The notes under the pieces are model-generated. The model did no database searches, was not told the DNA's origin, and worked only from the letters and a program-made list of their open reading frames with translations. From Lachnospiraceae bacterium (GTDB lineage: Bacteria; Bacillota; Clostridia; Lachnospirales; Lachnospiraceae), in NCBI GenBank assembly GCA_003488965.1, contig DNJW01000414.1:5917-16114 (forward strand): 10,198 nucleotides of DNA, written 5' to 3'. Both the position numbers and the translations under genes were made by a program. Positions 1-6,274 of this stretch are shown in pieces (within the stretch, counting starts at the first letter, position 1; every line of letters begins with the position of its first letter).

Positions 1-85
1 AGATTTGTGTCTGCGCGTTGTTTGCCACAAACTTGTAATCTATGAATGGATTTGCGCAATAAAGCAACGCAGAAATGGAGAAAAA

Positions 86-874
86 ATGGAGAAGAGGAAA
101 GTGACGGCGCGGGTGATATCTCAGGAAGAGATTGCCGGCGGAATTTATGATATGTGGATGGAGACGGATTTGGCAGAAACAGGAAGGGCGGGGCAGTTTA
201 TCTGTATTTATCCCCATGATAAAAGTACATTACTGCCGCGGCCGATTAGTATCTGTGAAGCAGATAAGGAAAAAGGCAGACTGCGGATTGTTTACCGTGT
301 GGCGGGAAAGGGAACGGAGGAGTTTTCCAGTTATAAAGAGGGAGACAGTATAGAGATAATGGGAAACTTAGGGAACGGTTTCCCTTTGGCAGCGGCAGAA
401 GGAAAACGGGTCTGGCTGATGGGAGGCGGCATCGGTATTCCGCCGATGGTGCAATTGGCCAAGGATTTAAAAGCAGAAGGAAAAGCGGCGGCAGTGACGG
501 TGATTGCCGGATATAGGGACGGACAGCTTTTTCTCAAGGAAGATATGGAGAGATATGCCAGTGTTTATACGGCGACGGAAGACGGAAGCGCCGGTATCAA
601 GGGGAATGTGATGGATGCTGCCGCGGCGGAAAAACTGCAGGCGGAGGTGATAATGGCATGCGGCCCCATGCCTATGCTCCGTGCGATTAAGCGTTATGCC
701 ATGGAAAATAACAAGGAAGCCTATATTTCCCTGGAGGAAAGGATGGCATGTGGCGTAGGTGCCTGCCTGGGCTGTGTATGCAGGACGAAGAAAATGGATA
801 CCCATTCTCATGTGAAAAATGCAAGAATATGCACAGACGGACCGGTATTTCCGGCAGCGGATGTAGATATCTGA
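86..874 (+). CDS. pyrK: Dihydroorotate dehydrogenase B, electron-transfer subunit (PyrK)
   Basis: PyrK carries electrons from the FMN-containing PyrD subunit through a 2Fe-2S cluster and FAD to NAD+ in the fourth step of UMP synthesis. It is a cytoplasmic protein of 262 residues, the usual family size. The N-terminal flavin-binding barrel has the RPISIC motif at residues 52-57. The NAD-binding half has GGGIGIPPM from residue 113. The C-terminal cluster ligands are C222, C227, C230 and C249, spaced as in the family. I chose the ATG at 86 because GGAG lies five bases before it and the product MEKRKVTARV fits family N-termini. The frame stays open upstream to the window edge (TTG at 5), but that extension looks unlike PyrK. 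pyrD follows after 57 bases with no terminator, so the two are probably co-transcribed. A pyrimidine gene probably lies just upstream, but the first 85 bases are too short to show it. Confidence 0.96.
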   Translation: MEKRKVTARVISQEEIAGGIYDMWMETDLAETGRAGQFICIYPHDKSTLLPRPISICEADKEKGRLRIVYRVAGKGTEEFSSYKEGDSIEIMGNLGNGFPLAAAEGKRVWLMGGGIGIPPMVQLAKDLKAEGKAAAVTVIAGYRDGQLFLKEDMERYASVYTATEDGSAGIKGNVMDAAAAEKLQAEVIMACGPMPMLRAIKRYAMENNKEAYISLEERMACGVGACLGCVCRTKKMDTHSHVKNARICTDGPVFPAADVDI

Positions 875-931
875 CAGCTGCAGGTCTGCGGGAAGGGAAA
901 AGAAACTGGAATAGGCGGAAAGAAGGAGAAC

Positions 932-1840
932 ATGAATACAAAGGTAGAAATAGCTGGTGTGGAATTAAAAAATCCGGTGATGACGGCATCGGGAACATTT
1001 GGGTCGGGAATGGAATATTCGGAATTTGTGGATTTGAATAAGCTGGGGGCGGTGGTAACAAAGGGAGTGGCCAACGTGCCTTGGGAAGGAAATCCCACGC
1101 CCAGAATTGCAGAGGTATACGGCGGGATGCTGAATGCCATAGGCCTGCAGAATCCGGGAATTGATGTGTTTGTGGAGAGGGATATCCCGTTTCTTAAGCA
1201 ATTCGATACAAAAATCATTGTTAATGTTTGCGGGAAAACGGTGGAAGATTATCTGGAAACCGTGGAAAGACTGGGTGATACCGCGGCGGATATGCTGGAA
1301 ATTAATGTATCCTGTCCGAATGTGAAGGAAGGGGCAATCGCATTCGGGCAGAGGGCCGATTGTTTATATGATATAACGCAAGCGGTGAAAAAAAAGGCAA
1401 AGCAGCCGATTATTATGAAGCTGAGCCCTAATGTAACGGATATAACGGAAATGGCAAAGGCTGCGGAAGCGGCGGGGGCGGATGCGCTTTCCATGATTAA
1501 TACTATTACGGGGATGAAAATTGATATCCATAGGAAAAAATTTGTGCTGGCAAATAAAACCGGCGGATTGTCGGGTCCCGCCATAAAGCCGGTGGCAGTG
1601 CGTATGGTATATCAGGCATCCAGGGCGGTGAAGATTCCTATAATCGGTATGGGGGGGATTGCCAGTGCGGAAGATGCCATTGAATTTTTGATGGCGGGAG
1701 CCCGTGCAGTTGCAGTGGGCGCCATGAACTTTGTGAATCCTTATATTACGGAAGAAATTGTAGAAGGAATCGGGAAATATATGCAGCAGTACGCAATTGA
1801 AGATATCCGCAATATCATTGGCTGCGTAGAAGATTTTTAA
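932..1840 (+). CDS. pyrD: Dihydroorotate dehydrogenase B (NAD+), catalytic subunit (PyrD, class 1B)
   Basis: This FMN enzyme oxidises dihydroorotate to orotate, and in class 1B it works as a complex with PyrK. The 302-residue protein has no N-terminal membrane segment, which excludes class 2. Visible family motifs are GNPTPR near residue 54, the active-site loop EINVSCPNV with catalytic C128 (class 1 enzymes use Cys where class 2 uses Ser), NTITGMKID, GLSGPAIKPVAVRM, and the FMN-phosphate segment GMGGIASAEDAIEFLMAGA near the C-terminus. The ATG at 932 has AAGGAG just upstream with a short three-base spacer. The adjacent pyrK confirms the 1B type. No pyrE follows, although many Firmicute pyr operons continue with it. 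The next gene is a spore-coat gene instead. No strong terminator is seen directly after the stop codon. Confidence 0.97.
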   Translation: MNTKVEIAGVELKNPVMTASGTFGSGMEYSEFVDLNKLGAVVTKGVANVPWEGNPTPRIAEVYGGMLNAIGLQNPGIDVFVERDIPFLKQFDTKIIVNVCGKTVEDYLETVERLGDTAADMLEINVSCPNVKEGAIAFGQRADCLYDITQAVKKKAKQPIIMKLSPNVTDITEMAKAAEAAGADALSMINTITGMKIDIHRKKFVLANKTGGLSGPAIKPVAVRMVYQASRAVKIPIIGMGGIASAEDAIEFLMAGARAVAVGAMNFVNPYITEEIVEGIGKYMQQYAIEDIRNIIGCVEDF

Positions 1841-1852
1841 AATAAATGGAAT

Positions 1853-1923
1853 AATACCTCGGCGGCAGAAATAGAATTACTATAAGTACAGACTGGTAAT
1901 TCATCTACACGGAGGTATTTTTT
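1853..1923 (+). promoter_or_regulatory. Leader of the sipL-like gene with nested inverted repeats over its ribosome-binding site
   Basis: AATACCTC (1853-1860) is the exact reverse complement of GAGGTATT (1912-1919). Inside that pair, GAATTAC (1874-1880) is the exact reverse complement of GTAATTC (1896-1902), with a 15-base loop. The outer 3' arm contains most of the GGAGG Shine-Dalgarno (1911-1915) of the next gene and runs into six T residues (1918-1923). If folded in RNA, the outer stem would hide the ribosome-binding site and could also resemble a weak terminator. The arms are directly visible; the regulatory role is inferred. I see no convincing sigma-A, sigma-E or sigma-G promoter in this gap. 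Confidence 0.4.
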
Positions 1924-3486
1924 GTGGAATTAGTGAGAAAAAATATACATATGGACCGGATAAAGGGCCAGGCATCCACACAGATTACATTGGAAGACGA
2001 TATCAATATTCTGGATTCCAAGCCGGATGCGAGCAAATTAATTTATGATAGAGGAAGCGTTGCCTTAGAAGAGGTTAAGGTAACGGAAGACCATGTAACG
2101 GTAAGAGGAAAGCTGCAGTTTCAGGTAATGTATCTGACAGAGGGAGAGAAGCCGGTTCCGGCCTGCATGGAGGGAAGTATTCCTTTCGACGAGCAGATTT
2201 ATGTGGAAGGTGTCCAGAGCGGGGACAGCGCCAGTGTGAAATGGAATCTGGAGGATTTGACGGTAGGGCTCATTAACTCCCGGAAGCTTAGCATTCAGGC
2301 TCTGATTGCTTTAAAGGTATGTTCCGAAATGCTGTATGATGAAGAAACCGCGGTGGATTTATACCATGAAGAACCGGTGGAGTACCGTAAGAAGCCGCTG
2401 CGCATTGCACAGATGGTGGTGAAAAAGAGGGATATTTTCCGTATTAAAGAGGAATTGGAGCTGCCGCAGAATTTCCCCAATATTACCCGGATTGTCTGGC
2501 AGGGAGTTGAACTGGAAAATGTAGAGTTCAGGGCATTGGAAGGAAAAATATCGGTACAAGGAGATTTGAATGCCTTTTTCCTATATGAAGGAGAGGGGGA
2601 GGAACAGCAGGTCAAATGCTATGAGACAACGGTGCCTTTTAGCGGAACGGTAGACTGTGCCGGATGCGATGAAGGAATGGCGGCGGATATTGATTATGTG
2701 CTGGGTTCTAAGGATGTAGAGGCGCGTTCTGATTTTGACGGGGAGCAGAGGGTTTTTGCGATAGAGCTTGTGATGGATTTGGATATCAGTTTATACGAGG
2801 AAGAGCGTCTTGATATTCTTTCGGGAGTGTACGGCGTGGTAAAAGAAGTAGAGGCTGTAAGCAAACCGGCTCAATTCAAGGGGCTGCTGGCCAGAACTTC
2901 GGGAAAAACGAAGATAGCGGACCGGCTGAAGCTGGCGGGGACGGATGCGCCTATGGTACAGGTGCTGCACAGCGAGGCACAGGTTCAGGCGGAAGACGGA
3001 GAAATCGTAGAGAATGGTATTCATATAAAGGGAACAGTGAACATACAGACGTTATATTTGAGCAGCGATGAAAAAATGCCTTACAGTTCCGTGAAAGGCA
3101 GTATACCTTTCAGCTATGTGCTGGATGTGCCGGATATCGGCAGCGGATGTACATTTAAGATACAGACCGGGCTGGAACAGCTGGCCATAGCTATGCTGGA
3201 CGGCGGTGAACTGGATGTTAAAGCCGTAATCGTATGCCGTGCTATTGTTTTTGAGCATAAGTCGGAGAATATCGTGACGGATATTGTGGTTTCGGATTTG
3301 GATATGAATAAGCTGAGCGGTTTGCCGGGCATTGTAATTTATATTGCAAAGGAGGGGGACAGTTTATGGGATGTGGGGAAACGTTATTATGTTCCTATTT
3401 CCCAGATTAAGGAAACTAATGATATGACGACGGAGGAGATTAGGCCGGGAGATAAGCTTCTGATTGTTAAGGGCATATCGGATTAA
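1924..3486 (+). CDS. sipL: SipL-like spore-coat morphogenetic protein: DUF3794 (SPOCS) repeats plus C-terminal LysM
   Basis: The 520-residue protein has about three DUF3794/SPOCS-type beta-rich modules, at roughly residues 30-130, 175-290 and 340-445. Recurring elements are a strand such as VTVRGKLQFQVMYL, then an IPF turn, then a charged barrel strand. It ends in a LysM domain at about 472-516 (YIAKEGDSLWDVGKRYY ... IRPGDKLLIV). This architecture and length match SipL of Clostridioides difficile, whose LysM domain binds the coat ATPase SpoIVA and is needed to place coat around the forespore. That role is taken from the family and not shown here. There is no signal peptide, consistent with action in the mother-cell cytoplasm at the forespore surface. 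Translation starts at GTG 1924, with GGAGG at 1911-1915 and an eight-base spacer. It follows pyrD by 83 bases. Other DUF3794/LysM paralogues exist in Clostridia, so the exact name is less sure than the family. Confidence 0.78.
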   Translation: MELVRKNIHMDRIKGQASTQITLEDDINILDSKPDASKLIYDRGSVALEEVKVTEDHVTVRGKLQFQVMYLTEGEKPVPACMEGSIPFDEQIYVEGVQSGDSASVKWNLEDLTVGLINSRKLSIQALIALKVCSEMLYDEETAVDLYHEEPVEYRKKPLRIAQMVVKKRDIFRIKEELELPQNFPNITRIVWQGVELENVEFRALEGKISVQGDLNAFFLYEGEGEEQQVKCYETTVPFSGTVDCAGCDEGMAADIDYVLGSKDVEARSDFDGEQRVFAIELVMDLDISLYEEERLDILSGVYGVVKEVEAVSKPAQFKGLLARTSGKTKIADRLKLAGTDAPMVQVLHSEAQVQAEDGEIVENGIHIKGTVNIQTLYLSSDEKMPYSSVKGSIPFSYVLDVPDIGSGCTFKIQTGLEQLAIAMLDGGELDVKAVIVCRAIVFEHKSENIVTDIVVSDLDMNKLSGLPGIVIYIAKEGDSLWDVGKRYYVPISQIKETNDMTTEEIRPGDKLLIVKGISD

Positions 3487-3576
3487 GGAAAATCAAGTAG
3501 GGAAGATTTTCCCCTACTCGCCGTGCGGGGCGCACGTTGCGGAAGCAACAAATTCCTCTGTGCGCCCCTGCGCATA
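3487..3576. repeat. Structured intergenic element: overlapping palindromes downstream of sipL
   Basis: Several perfect inverted repeats are packed here. AGTAGGG (3496-3502) pairs with CCCTACT (3512-3518). GGAAAATC (3487-3494) pairs with GATTTTCC (3505-3512), so these two stems exclude each other. GGGGCGCAC (3527-3535) pairs with GTGCGCCCC (3560-3568) and encloses a small hairpin, GTTGC (3536-3540) with GCAAC (3545-3549), closed by a GGAA tetraloop of GNRA type. GTGCG (3523-3527) can instead pair with CGCAC (3531-3535). The composition is more GC-rich than the flanks. It may be an interspersed palindromic repeat, the folded 3' end of the sipL transcript, or a small RNA; the sequence alone does not decide. 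Confidence 0.5.
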
Positions 3577-3577
3577 A

Positions 3578-3610
3578 AAAGACCAGAAAACCGCCGGTTT
3601 TCTGGTCTTT
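3578..3610. terminator. Bidirectional intrinsic terminator between sipL and the minus-strand gene
   Basis: AAAGACCAGAAAACC (3578-3592) and GGTTTTCTGGTCTTT (3596-3610) form a perfect 15-pair stem with a three-base loop. Read on the minus strand, the stem is followed by a continuous T run (complement of A at 3576-3580), a good terminator for the gene at 3632-4228. Read on the plus strand, the T tract is shorter but it should also stop sipL transcripts. The position between two convergent genes fits this. Confidence 0.9.
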
Positions 3611-3631
3611 GCAGACGTTATCCGCAAACTT

Positions 3632-4228
3632 TTAATCCTCTACTCCTGTAAGCTTATCGAATTTGTCCATAACTGCCTGATATGTCCTCTGGCTGATATC
3701 GGGTAATTTGCTTCCCCAGGTGCTTGTAGCCTGTTTGAAGCCTTTTTCAAATGCAGCTCTCATTTCTTCCAGTTTCTTCGGGTCATCTCCTGCCAGTGCA
3801 GTAGCAAAGTCAACGATACGGTCGGAAGTCTGCTCTACGCCCCAGTATCCGTCATCAGCGATATCTTTCTGTGCCTGAGCCCTTGTTGCAGGGTCAACAG
3901 TATAATCACCGCCAGCGAGGAAACTCCAGATACTGTCTGCTTTTCCGAGAGTCTTTCCCTGGCTGGAAATCATCTGTTCTACTAAACTTCTTAACTGAGA
4001 AACTCTGGCATCGGAGTCTGCTTTCATCTTTGCAACTAAAGCAGCATTGGGCTTTTTCGATGTTTGCGAAGCAGCAGTCTGCGTTGCAGAAGAAGGTTCA
4101 TATACTACGCCGCTAGTATTTTTTTCTTCTTTGGTGTTTTCCGTTTTTTCAGCAGCCTTTGCTGAAGTACTGTAGTTGCCGTATAAATCGGCAACGCTTG
4201 TTGTGCTTGTAATTCCATTTACGCTCAT
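3632..4228 (-). CDS. Conserved hypothetical protein with putative flagellar-regulon promoter
   Basis: I do not recognise a characterised function. The 198-residue product has two parts. Residues 1 to about 60 form a low-complexity, Ser/Thr/Ala/Lys-rich and probably disordered segment. Residues 60-198 form a predicted helical domain with the segments KADSIWSFLAGGDYTVD, DDGYWGVEQTSDRIVDFA and KLPDISQRTYQAVMDKF. There is no signal peptide or membrane segment. From memory, similar proteins of unknown function occur in other Clostridia. The ATG (complement 4226-4228) has a near-perfect AAGGAGGG Shine-Dalgarno (complement 4235-4242) with a six-base spacer, suggesting strong translation. The gene is monocistronic and has its own terminator at 3578-3610. 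Two promoter-like sites precede it, one of sigma-28 type, so a motility-linked role is an inference from the promoter only. It sits as an opposed gene between sipL and ispE. Confidence 0.88.
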   Translation of the reverse strand: MSVNGITSTTSVADLYGNYSTSAKAAEKTENTKEEKNTSGVVYEPSSATQTAASQTSKKPNAALVAKMKADSDARVSQLRSLVEQMISSQGKTLGKADSIWSFLAGGDYTVDPATRAQAQKDIADDGYWGVEQTSDRIVDFATALAGDDPKKLEEMRAAFEKGFKQATSTWGSKLPDISQRTYQAVMDKFDKLTGVED

Positions 4229-4302
4229 TTCAAACCCTCCTTGGATAGTATGTAGATATTTTGATACGCCGATTAAGGAAAATAACCCTAATCTTATAGT
4301 CT

Positions 4303-4329
4303 ATATCGGCATTTGTTTAATGTTTGTTA
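4303..4329 (-). promoter_or_regulatory. Putative sigma-28 (SigD/FliA) promoter for the hypothetical gene
   Basis: On the minus strand, TAAC (complement 4326-4329) is followed by exactly 15 bases and then GCCGATAT (complement 4303-4310). The known flagellar sigma consensus is TAAA, 15 bases, GCCGATAA or GCCGATAT. The -10 element is complete and the -35 has three of four bases. The implied start near 4295 gives a leader of about 67 bases. Early in that leader GATTAGG can pair with CCTTAATC (complement 4271-4293) with one bulged base. Confidence 0.65.
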
Positions 4330-4334
4330 ATAGT

Positions 4335-4364
4335 ATTATATGAAAAATCGCTTTTCCGTGACAA
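4335..4364 (-). promoter_or_regulatory. Putative sigma-A promoter upstream of the hypothetical gene
   Basis: On the minus strand, TTGTCA (complement 4359-4364), an 18-base spacer and TATAAT (complement 4335-4340) match the housekeeping consensus at 11 of 12 positions. The implied start near 4328 falls on the -35 of the sigma-28-like site, so the two promoters would be in tandem and might interfere with each other. Confidence 0.65.
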
Positions 4365-4414
4365 GGAATACTGTATCTTACGGTTTTATTTTGCATATTA
4401 CGTCTGCTGTGTGT

Positions 4415-4483
4415 AACTGTTCAGCCCGGCATGTTCCTCCTGCCCGCTTCCGTGTCCGGAGGAACATGCCGGGCTGAACGGTT
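4415..4483. repeat. Long inverted repeat (26 pairs, 17-base loop) upstream of the ispE promoter
   Basis: The arm at 4419-4440 (GTTCAGCCCGGCATGTTCCT and two more C) is the exact reverse complement of 4458-4479, a perfect 22-base stem. One T-G position followed by three more pairs extends it to 4415-4440 with 4458-4483. The loop is 4441-4457. Neither side carries a good T run, it does not lie at the end of a recognised gene, and it ends 31 bases before the ispE -35 element. It is therefore not an ordinary terminator of a visible transcript. It could be a terminator or remnant, an interspersed palindromic repeat, or a small hairpin RNA. Confidence 0.85.
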
Positions 4484-4514
4484 TCTGCCACATAGAAAGG
4501 AATTGCTGGCAGAC

Positions 4515-4544
4515 TTGACGAACCGGCAGCGTTTTGTATATAAT
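4515..4544 (+). promoter_or_regulatory. Sigma-A promoter of the ispE operon
   Basis: TTGACG (4515-4520), an 18-base spacer and TATAAT (4539-4544) match the consensus at 11 of 12 positions. The implied start near 4551 leaves a leader of about 35 bases before ispE. It is the only good plus-strand promoter seen before the ispE-to-DUF1934 gene run. Confidence 0.75.
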
Positions 4545-4568
4545 AAAATACAATTTATGTATACAAAA
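4532..4568. promoter_or_regulatory. Possible GntR-type operator at the ispE promoter
   Basis: TTTTGTATA (4532-4540), covering part of the -10, is the exact reverse complement of TATACAAAA (4560-4568). The right side contains the perfect palindrome TGTATACA (4558-4565), and a further ATACAA lies at 4548-4553. GT..AC palindromes of this kind are typical binding sites of FadR-subfamily GntR regulators, and such a regulator is encoded in the same gene run at 5497-6180. AT-rich promoter DNA produces such repeats by chance fairly often, so this remains a suggestion. Confidence 0.4.
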
Positions 4569-4585
4569 TACAGGCGGGGTGTCAT

Positions 4586-5476
4586 ATGGTTTCGGATAAG
4601 AAGAATATGGTGATAAGAAAGGCCTATGCCAAAATAAATTTAGGGCTGGATGTGGTGAGAAAAAGAAGCGACGGCTATCATGAGGTAAGGATGATTATGC
4701 AGACGGTGGACTTGCATGATGTGCTGGCTTTTACGAGGGATAAAGCGCCGGGGATTTGGGTGGTAACGGATAAAAAGGAGCTTCCCGGAGATAAAAGCAA
4801 TCTGGTTTATAAAGCGGCGGAACTGCTGGTAGAACAATATTCTATTGAGGAAGGAATACGGATAGAACTGCAGAAAAATATTCCGATGGCAGCAGGAATG
4901 GCAGGCGGAAGCACCGATGCGGCAGCTGTATTTCACGGAATGAACGAGCTGTTCGGCTTGGGAATGACGGAAAAAGAAATGTGCAGTTTAGGGGTAAAGA
5001 TAGGTGCGGATGTTCCTTACTGTATACAAGGAGGGACGGCATTGTCGGAGGGAATCGGCGAGATACTGACCAAATTGAAGGATGCCCCTCCCTGCGTTGT
5101 GCTGATAGCCAAGCCGGATATTGACGTATCCACAAAATATGTTTATGAGAATCTGCATGCCGATACATTGGTTTGCCATCCTGATATTGACGGGATGCGG
5201 GATGCCATTGAGGCAGGAGATCTGGCGGGGATGGCCAGCCGGATGGAAAATGTGCTGGAGACGGTGACGGTAAAAAAATATCCGGTCATTGAGGAAATAA
5301 AAGAATTTATGAAAAAAAGGGGGGCATTAAATGCGTTGATGAGCGGCAGCGGTCCTACGGTATTCGGTATTTTTGAAGATAGGAAAAAGGCAAAGGAAGC
5401 ATATGAAGGCATAAAAGAAATAAATTTGGCAAAGCAGATATTTATTTCAGGATGGGCGGGCAATACCGTTTCGTAA
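4586..5476 (+). CDS. ispE: 4-diphosphocytidyl-2-C-methyl-D-erythritol kinase (IspE)
   Basis: IspE is a cytoplasmic GHMP-superfamily kinase. It uses ATP to phosphorylate the 2-hydroxyl of CDP-methylerythritol in the MEP route to isoprenoids, which feeds undecaprenyl phosphate for cell-wall synthesis. The 296-residue length is typical. Catalytic and substrate residues are present: K16 in the N-terminal AYAKINLGLDV motif, the glycine-rich ATP loop PMAAGMAGGSTDAAA starting at P100, and the catalytic D142 in GADVPYC. The C-terminal GHMP motif LMSGSGPTVFGIF is also intact. The ATG at 4586 is preceded by a GGCGGGG stretch. A start at ATG 4607 (MVIRKAYAK) is also possible and would fit family N-termini at least as well. 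Its own promoter lies at 4515-4544. The GntR gene follows 20 bases after the stop codon, pointing to co-transcription. Confidence 0.96.
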   Translation: MVSDKKNMVIRKAYAKINLGLDVVRKRSDGYHEVRMIMQTVDLHDVLAFTRDKAPGIWVVTDKKELPGDKSNLVYKAAELLVEQYSIEEGIRIELQKNIPMAAGMAGGSTDAAAVFHGMNELFGLGMTEKEMCSLGVKIGADVPYCIQGGTALSEGIGEILTKLKDAPPCVVLIAKPDIDVSTKYVYENLHADTLVCHPDIDGMRDAIEAGDLAGMASRMENVLETVTVKKYPVIEEIKEFMKKRGALNALMSGSGPTVFGIFEDRKKAKEAYEGIKEINLAKQIFISGWAGNTVS

Positions 5477-5496
5477 AAGAAAGAAGAGGCGGGCAT

Positions 5497-6180
5497 ATGG
5501 CAAAAGATAATTTACAGATGGAGGCGGATGATTTTTTACCGTTAAGGGATGTGGTGTTTAAAACACTGCGGAAGGCAATATTGACCGGGGAATTAAAACC
5601 GGGAGAACGGCTGATGGAAATTCATCTTGCAAACCGGCTGGGTGTCAGCAGGACCCCTATCAGGGAAGCCATAAGGAAATTGGAACTGGAAGGGCTGGTA
5701 GTCATGATTCCCAGACGGGGTGCGGAGGTGGCGCAGATAACGGAGAAAAGCCTGAAGGATGTGCTGGAGGTACGCAGGGCCTTGGATGCTTTATGCGCGG
5801 AACTTGCCTGCGACAGGATTTCCGAGGAAGAAATGAATCAGTTAAGGAAGGCCTGCGGCGAATTTGAAAAGGCGGTACAGACAAAGAATGCGACAGTAAT
5901 TGCGAAAGCGGATGTGGCATTGCATGATATTATCGTGGCGGCTACCGGCAATCAGAGGCTGGTGCAGCTGGTCAATAATCTGGCGGAGCAGATGTACCGG
6001 TACCGGTTTGAATATATAAAAGACGAAAGTCAGCATGAAAGACTGATAGAAGAGCATAGGATGATATATGAAAGCATACGGATAAAAGACAAAGCGGCAG
6101 CGGCGGCCGCCGCCAGAGTTCATATAGATAATCAGGAAAAATCGGTAATACAGCAAATCCGTCTGGATAATAATGTATAA
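5497..6180 (+). CDS. GntR-family transcriptional regulator, FadR/FCD subfamily
   Basis: The 227-residue protein has an N-terminal winged helix-turn-helix at about residues 12-80, with the recognition region LANRLGVSRTPIREAIRKLE, and a C-terminal all-helical FCD ligand-binding domain at about 90-220. The FCD metal ligands appear complete: D139 and H143 (DVALH), H187 (EEHRMIYE) and H209 (RVHIDNQE). It therefore probably binds a metal-assisted small carboxylate ligand, which cannot be named from the sequence. The ATG at 5497 has GAGG at 5486-5489. An in-frame ATG at 5452 would overlap ispE and add a tail unlike the family, so I rejected it. A run of seven Ala lies just before H209. FadR-type regulators usually bind GT..AC palindromes. 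A candidate site at the ispE promoter suggests control of its own operon, but this is inference. Confidence 0.93.
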   Translation: MAKDNLQMEADDFLPLRDVVFKTLRKAILTGELKPGERLMEIHLANRLGVSRTPIREAIRKLELEGLVVMIPRRGAEVAQITEKSLKDVLEVRRALDALCAELACDRISEEEMNQLRKACGEFEKAVQTKNATVIAKADVALHDIIVAATGNQRLVQLVNNLAEQMYRYRFEYIKDESQHERLIEEHRMIYESIRIKDKAAAAAAARVHIDNQEKSVIQQIRLDNNV

Positions 6181-6274
6181 ATTCTAAAAATAAGGACAGA
6201 CTTTCTTTAACGGAACGGCAGAGGAAGCGGTAAACTTCTGTTATTCCTGAAAATGGAAAGATAGGGGAAGTCTG

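Larger units (their letters stand above)
4229..4585. other. Divergent intergenic region (357 bases) between the minus-strand gene and ispE
   Basis: No gene is supported here. The open frame at 4431-4613 lacks a ribosome-binding site, runs through the palindrome and overlaps ispE. From left to right the region holds the minus-gene leader and Shine-Dalgarno, a sigma-28-like and then a sigma-A-like promoter on the minus strand, the 26-pair inverted repeat at 4415-4483, and the ispE promoter with an operator-like palindrome on the plus strand. Apart from the GC-rich inverted repeat it is AT-rich. Confidence 0.8.

Noticed and set aside
5..85. N-terminal extension of PyrK to the window edge
   Set aside because: The added 27 residues do not resemble PyrK, and ATG 86 has a proper Shine-Dalgarno and a typical N-terminus.
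748..1041. Plus-strand open frame of 97 codons bridging pyrK and pyrD
   Set aside because: It overlaps the pyrK 2Fe-2S coding end and the pyrD start in another frame, and has no ribosome-binding site or recognisable product.
4249..4275. Second sigma-28-like -10 (GCCGATTA) on the plus strand
   Set aside because: The matching -35 position reads TATG, only two of four consensus bases, and no plus-strand gene starts nearby.
4431..4613. Plus-strand open frame of 60 codons before ispE
   Set aside because: It has no Shine-Dalgarno, starts inside the inverted repeat, runs through the ispE promoter and overlaps the ispE start; its composition does not look coding.
5452..5496. Upstream ATG start for the GntR regulator
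   Set aside because: It would overlap the end of ispE and add 15 residues not typical of the family, while ATG 5497 has a well-spaced GAGG.
6197..6274. CAGACTT/AAGTCTG inverted repeat before the small gene at 6275
   Set aside because: It has only seven pairs with a 64-base gap and no further support, so it is likely chance.
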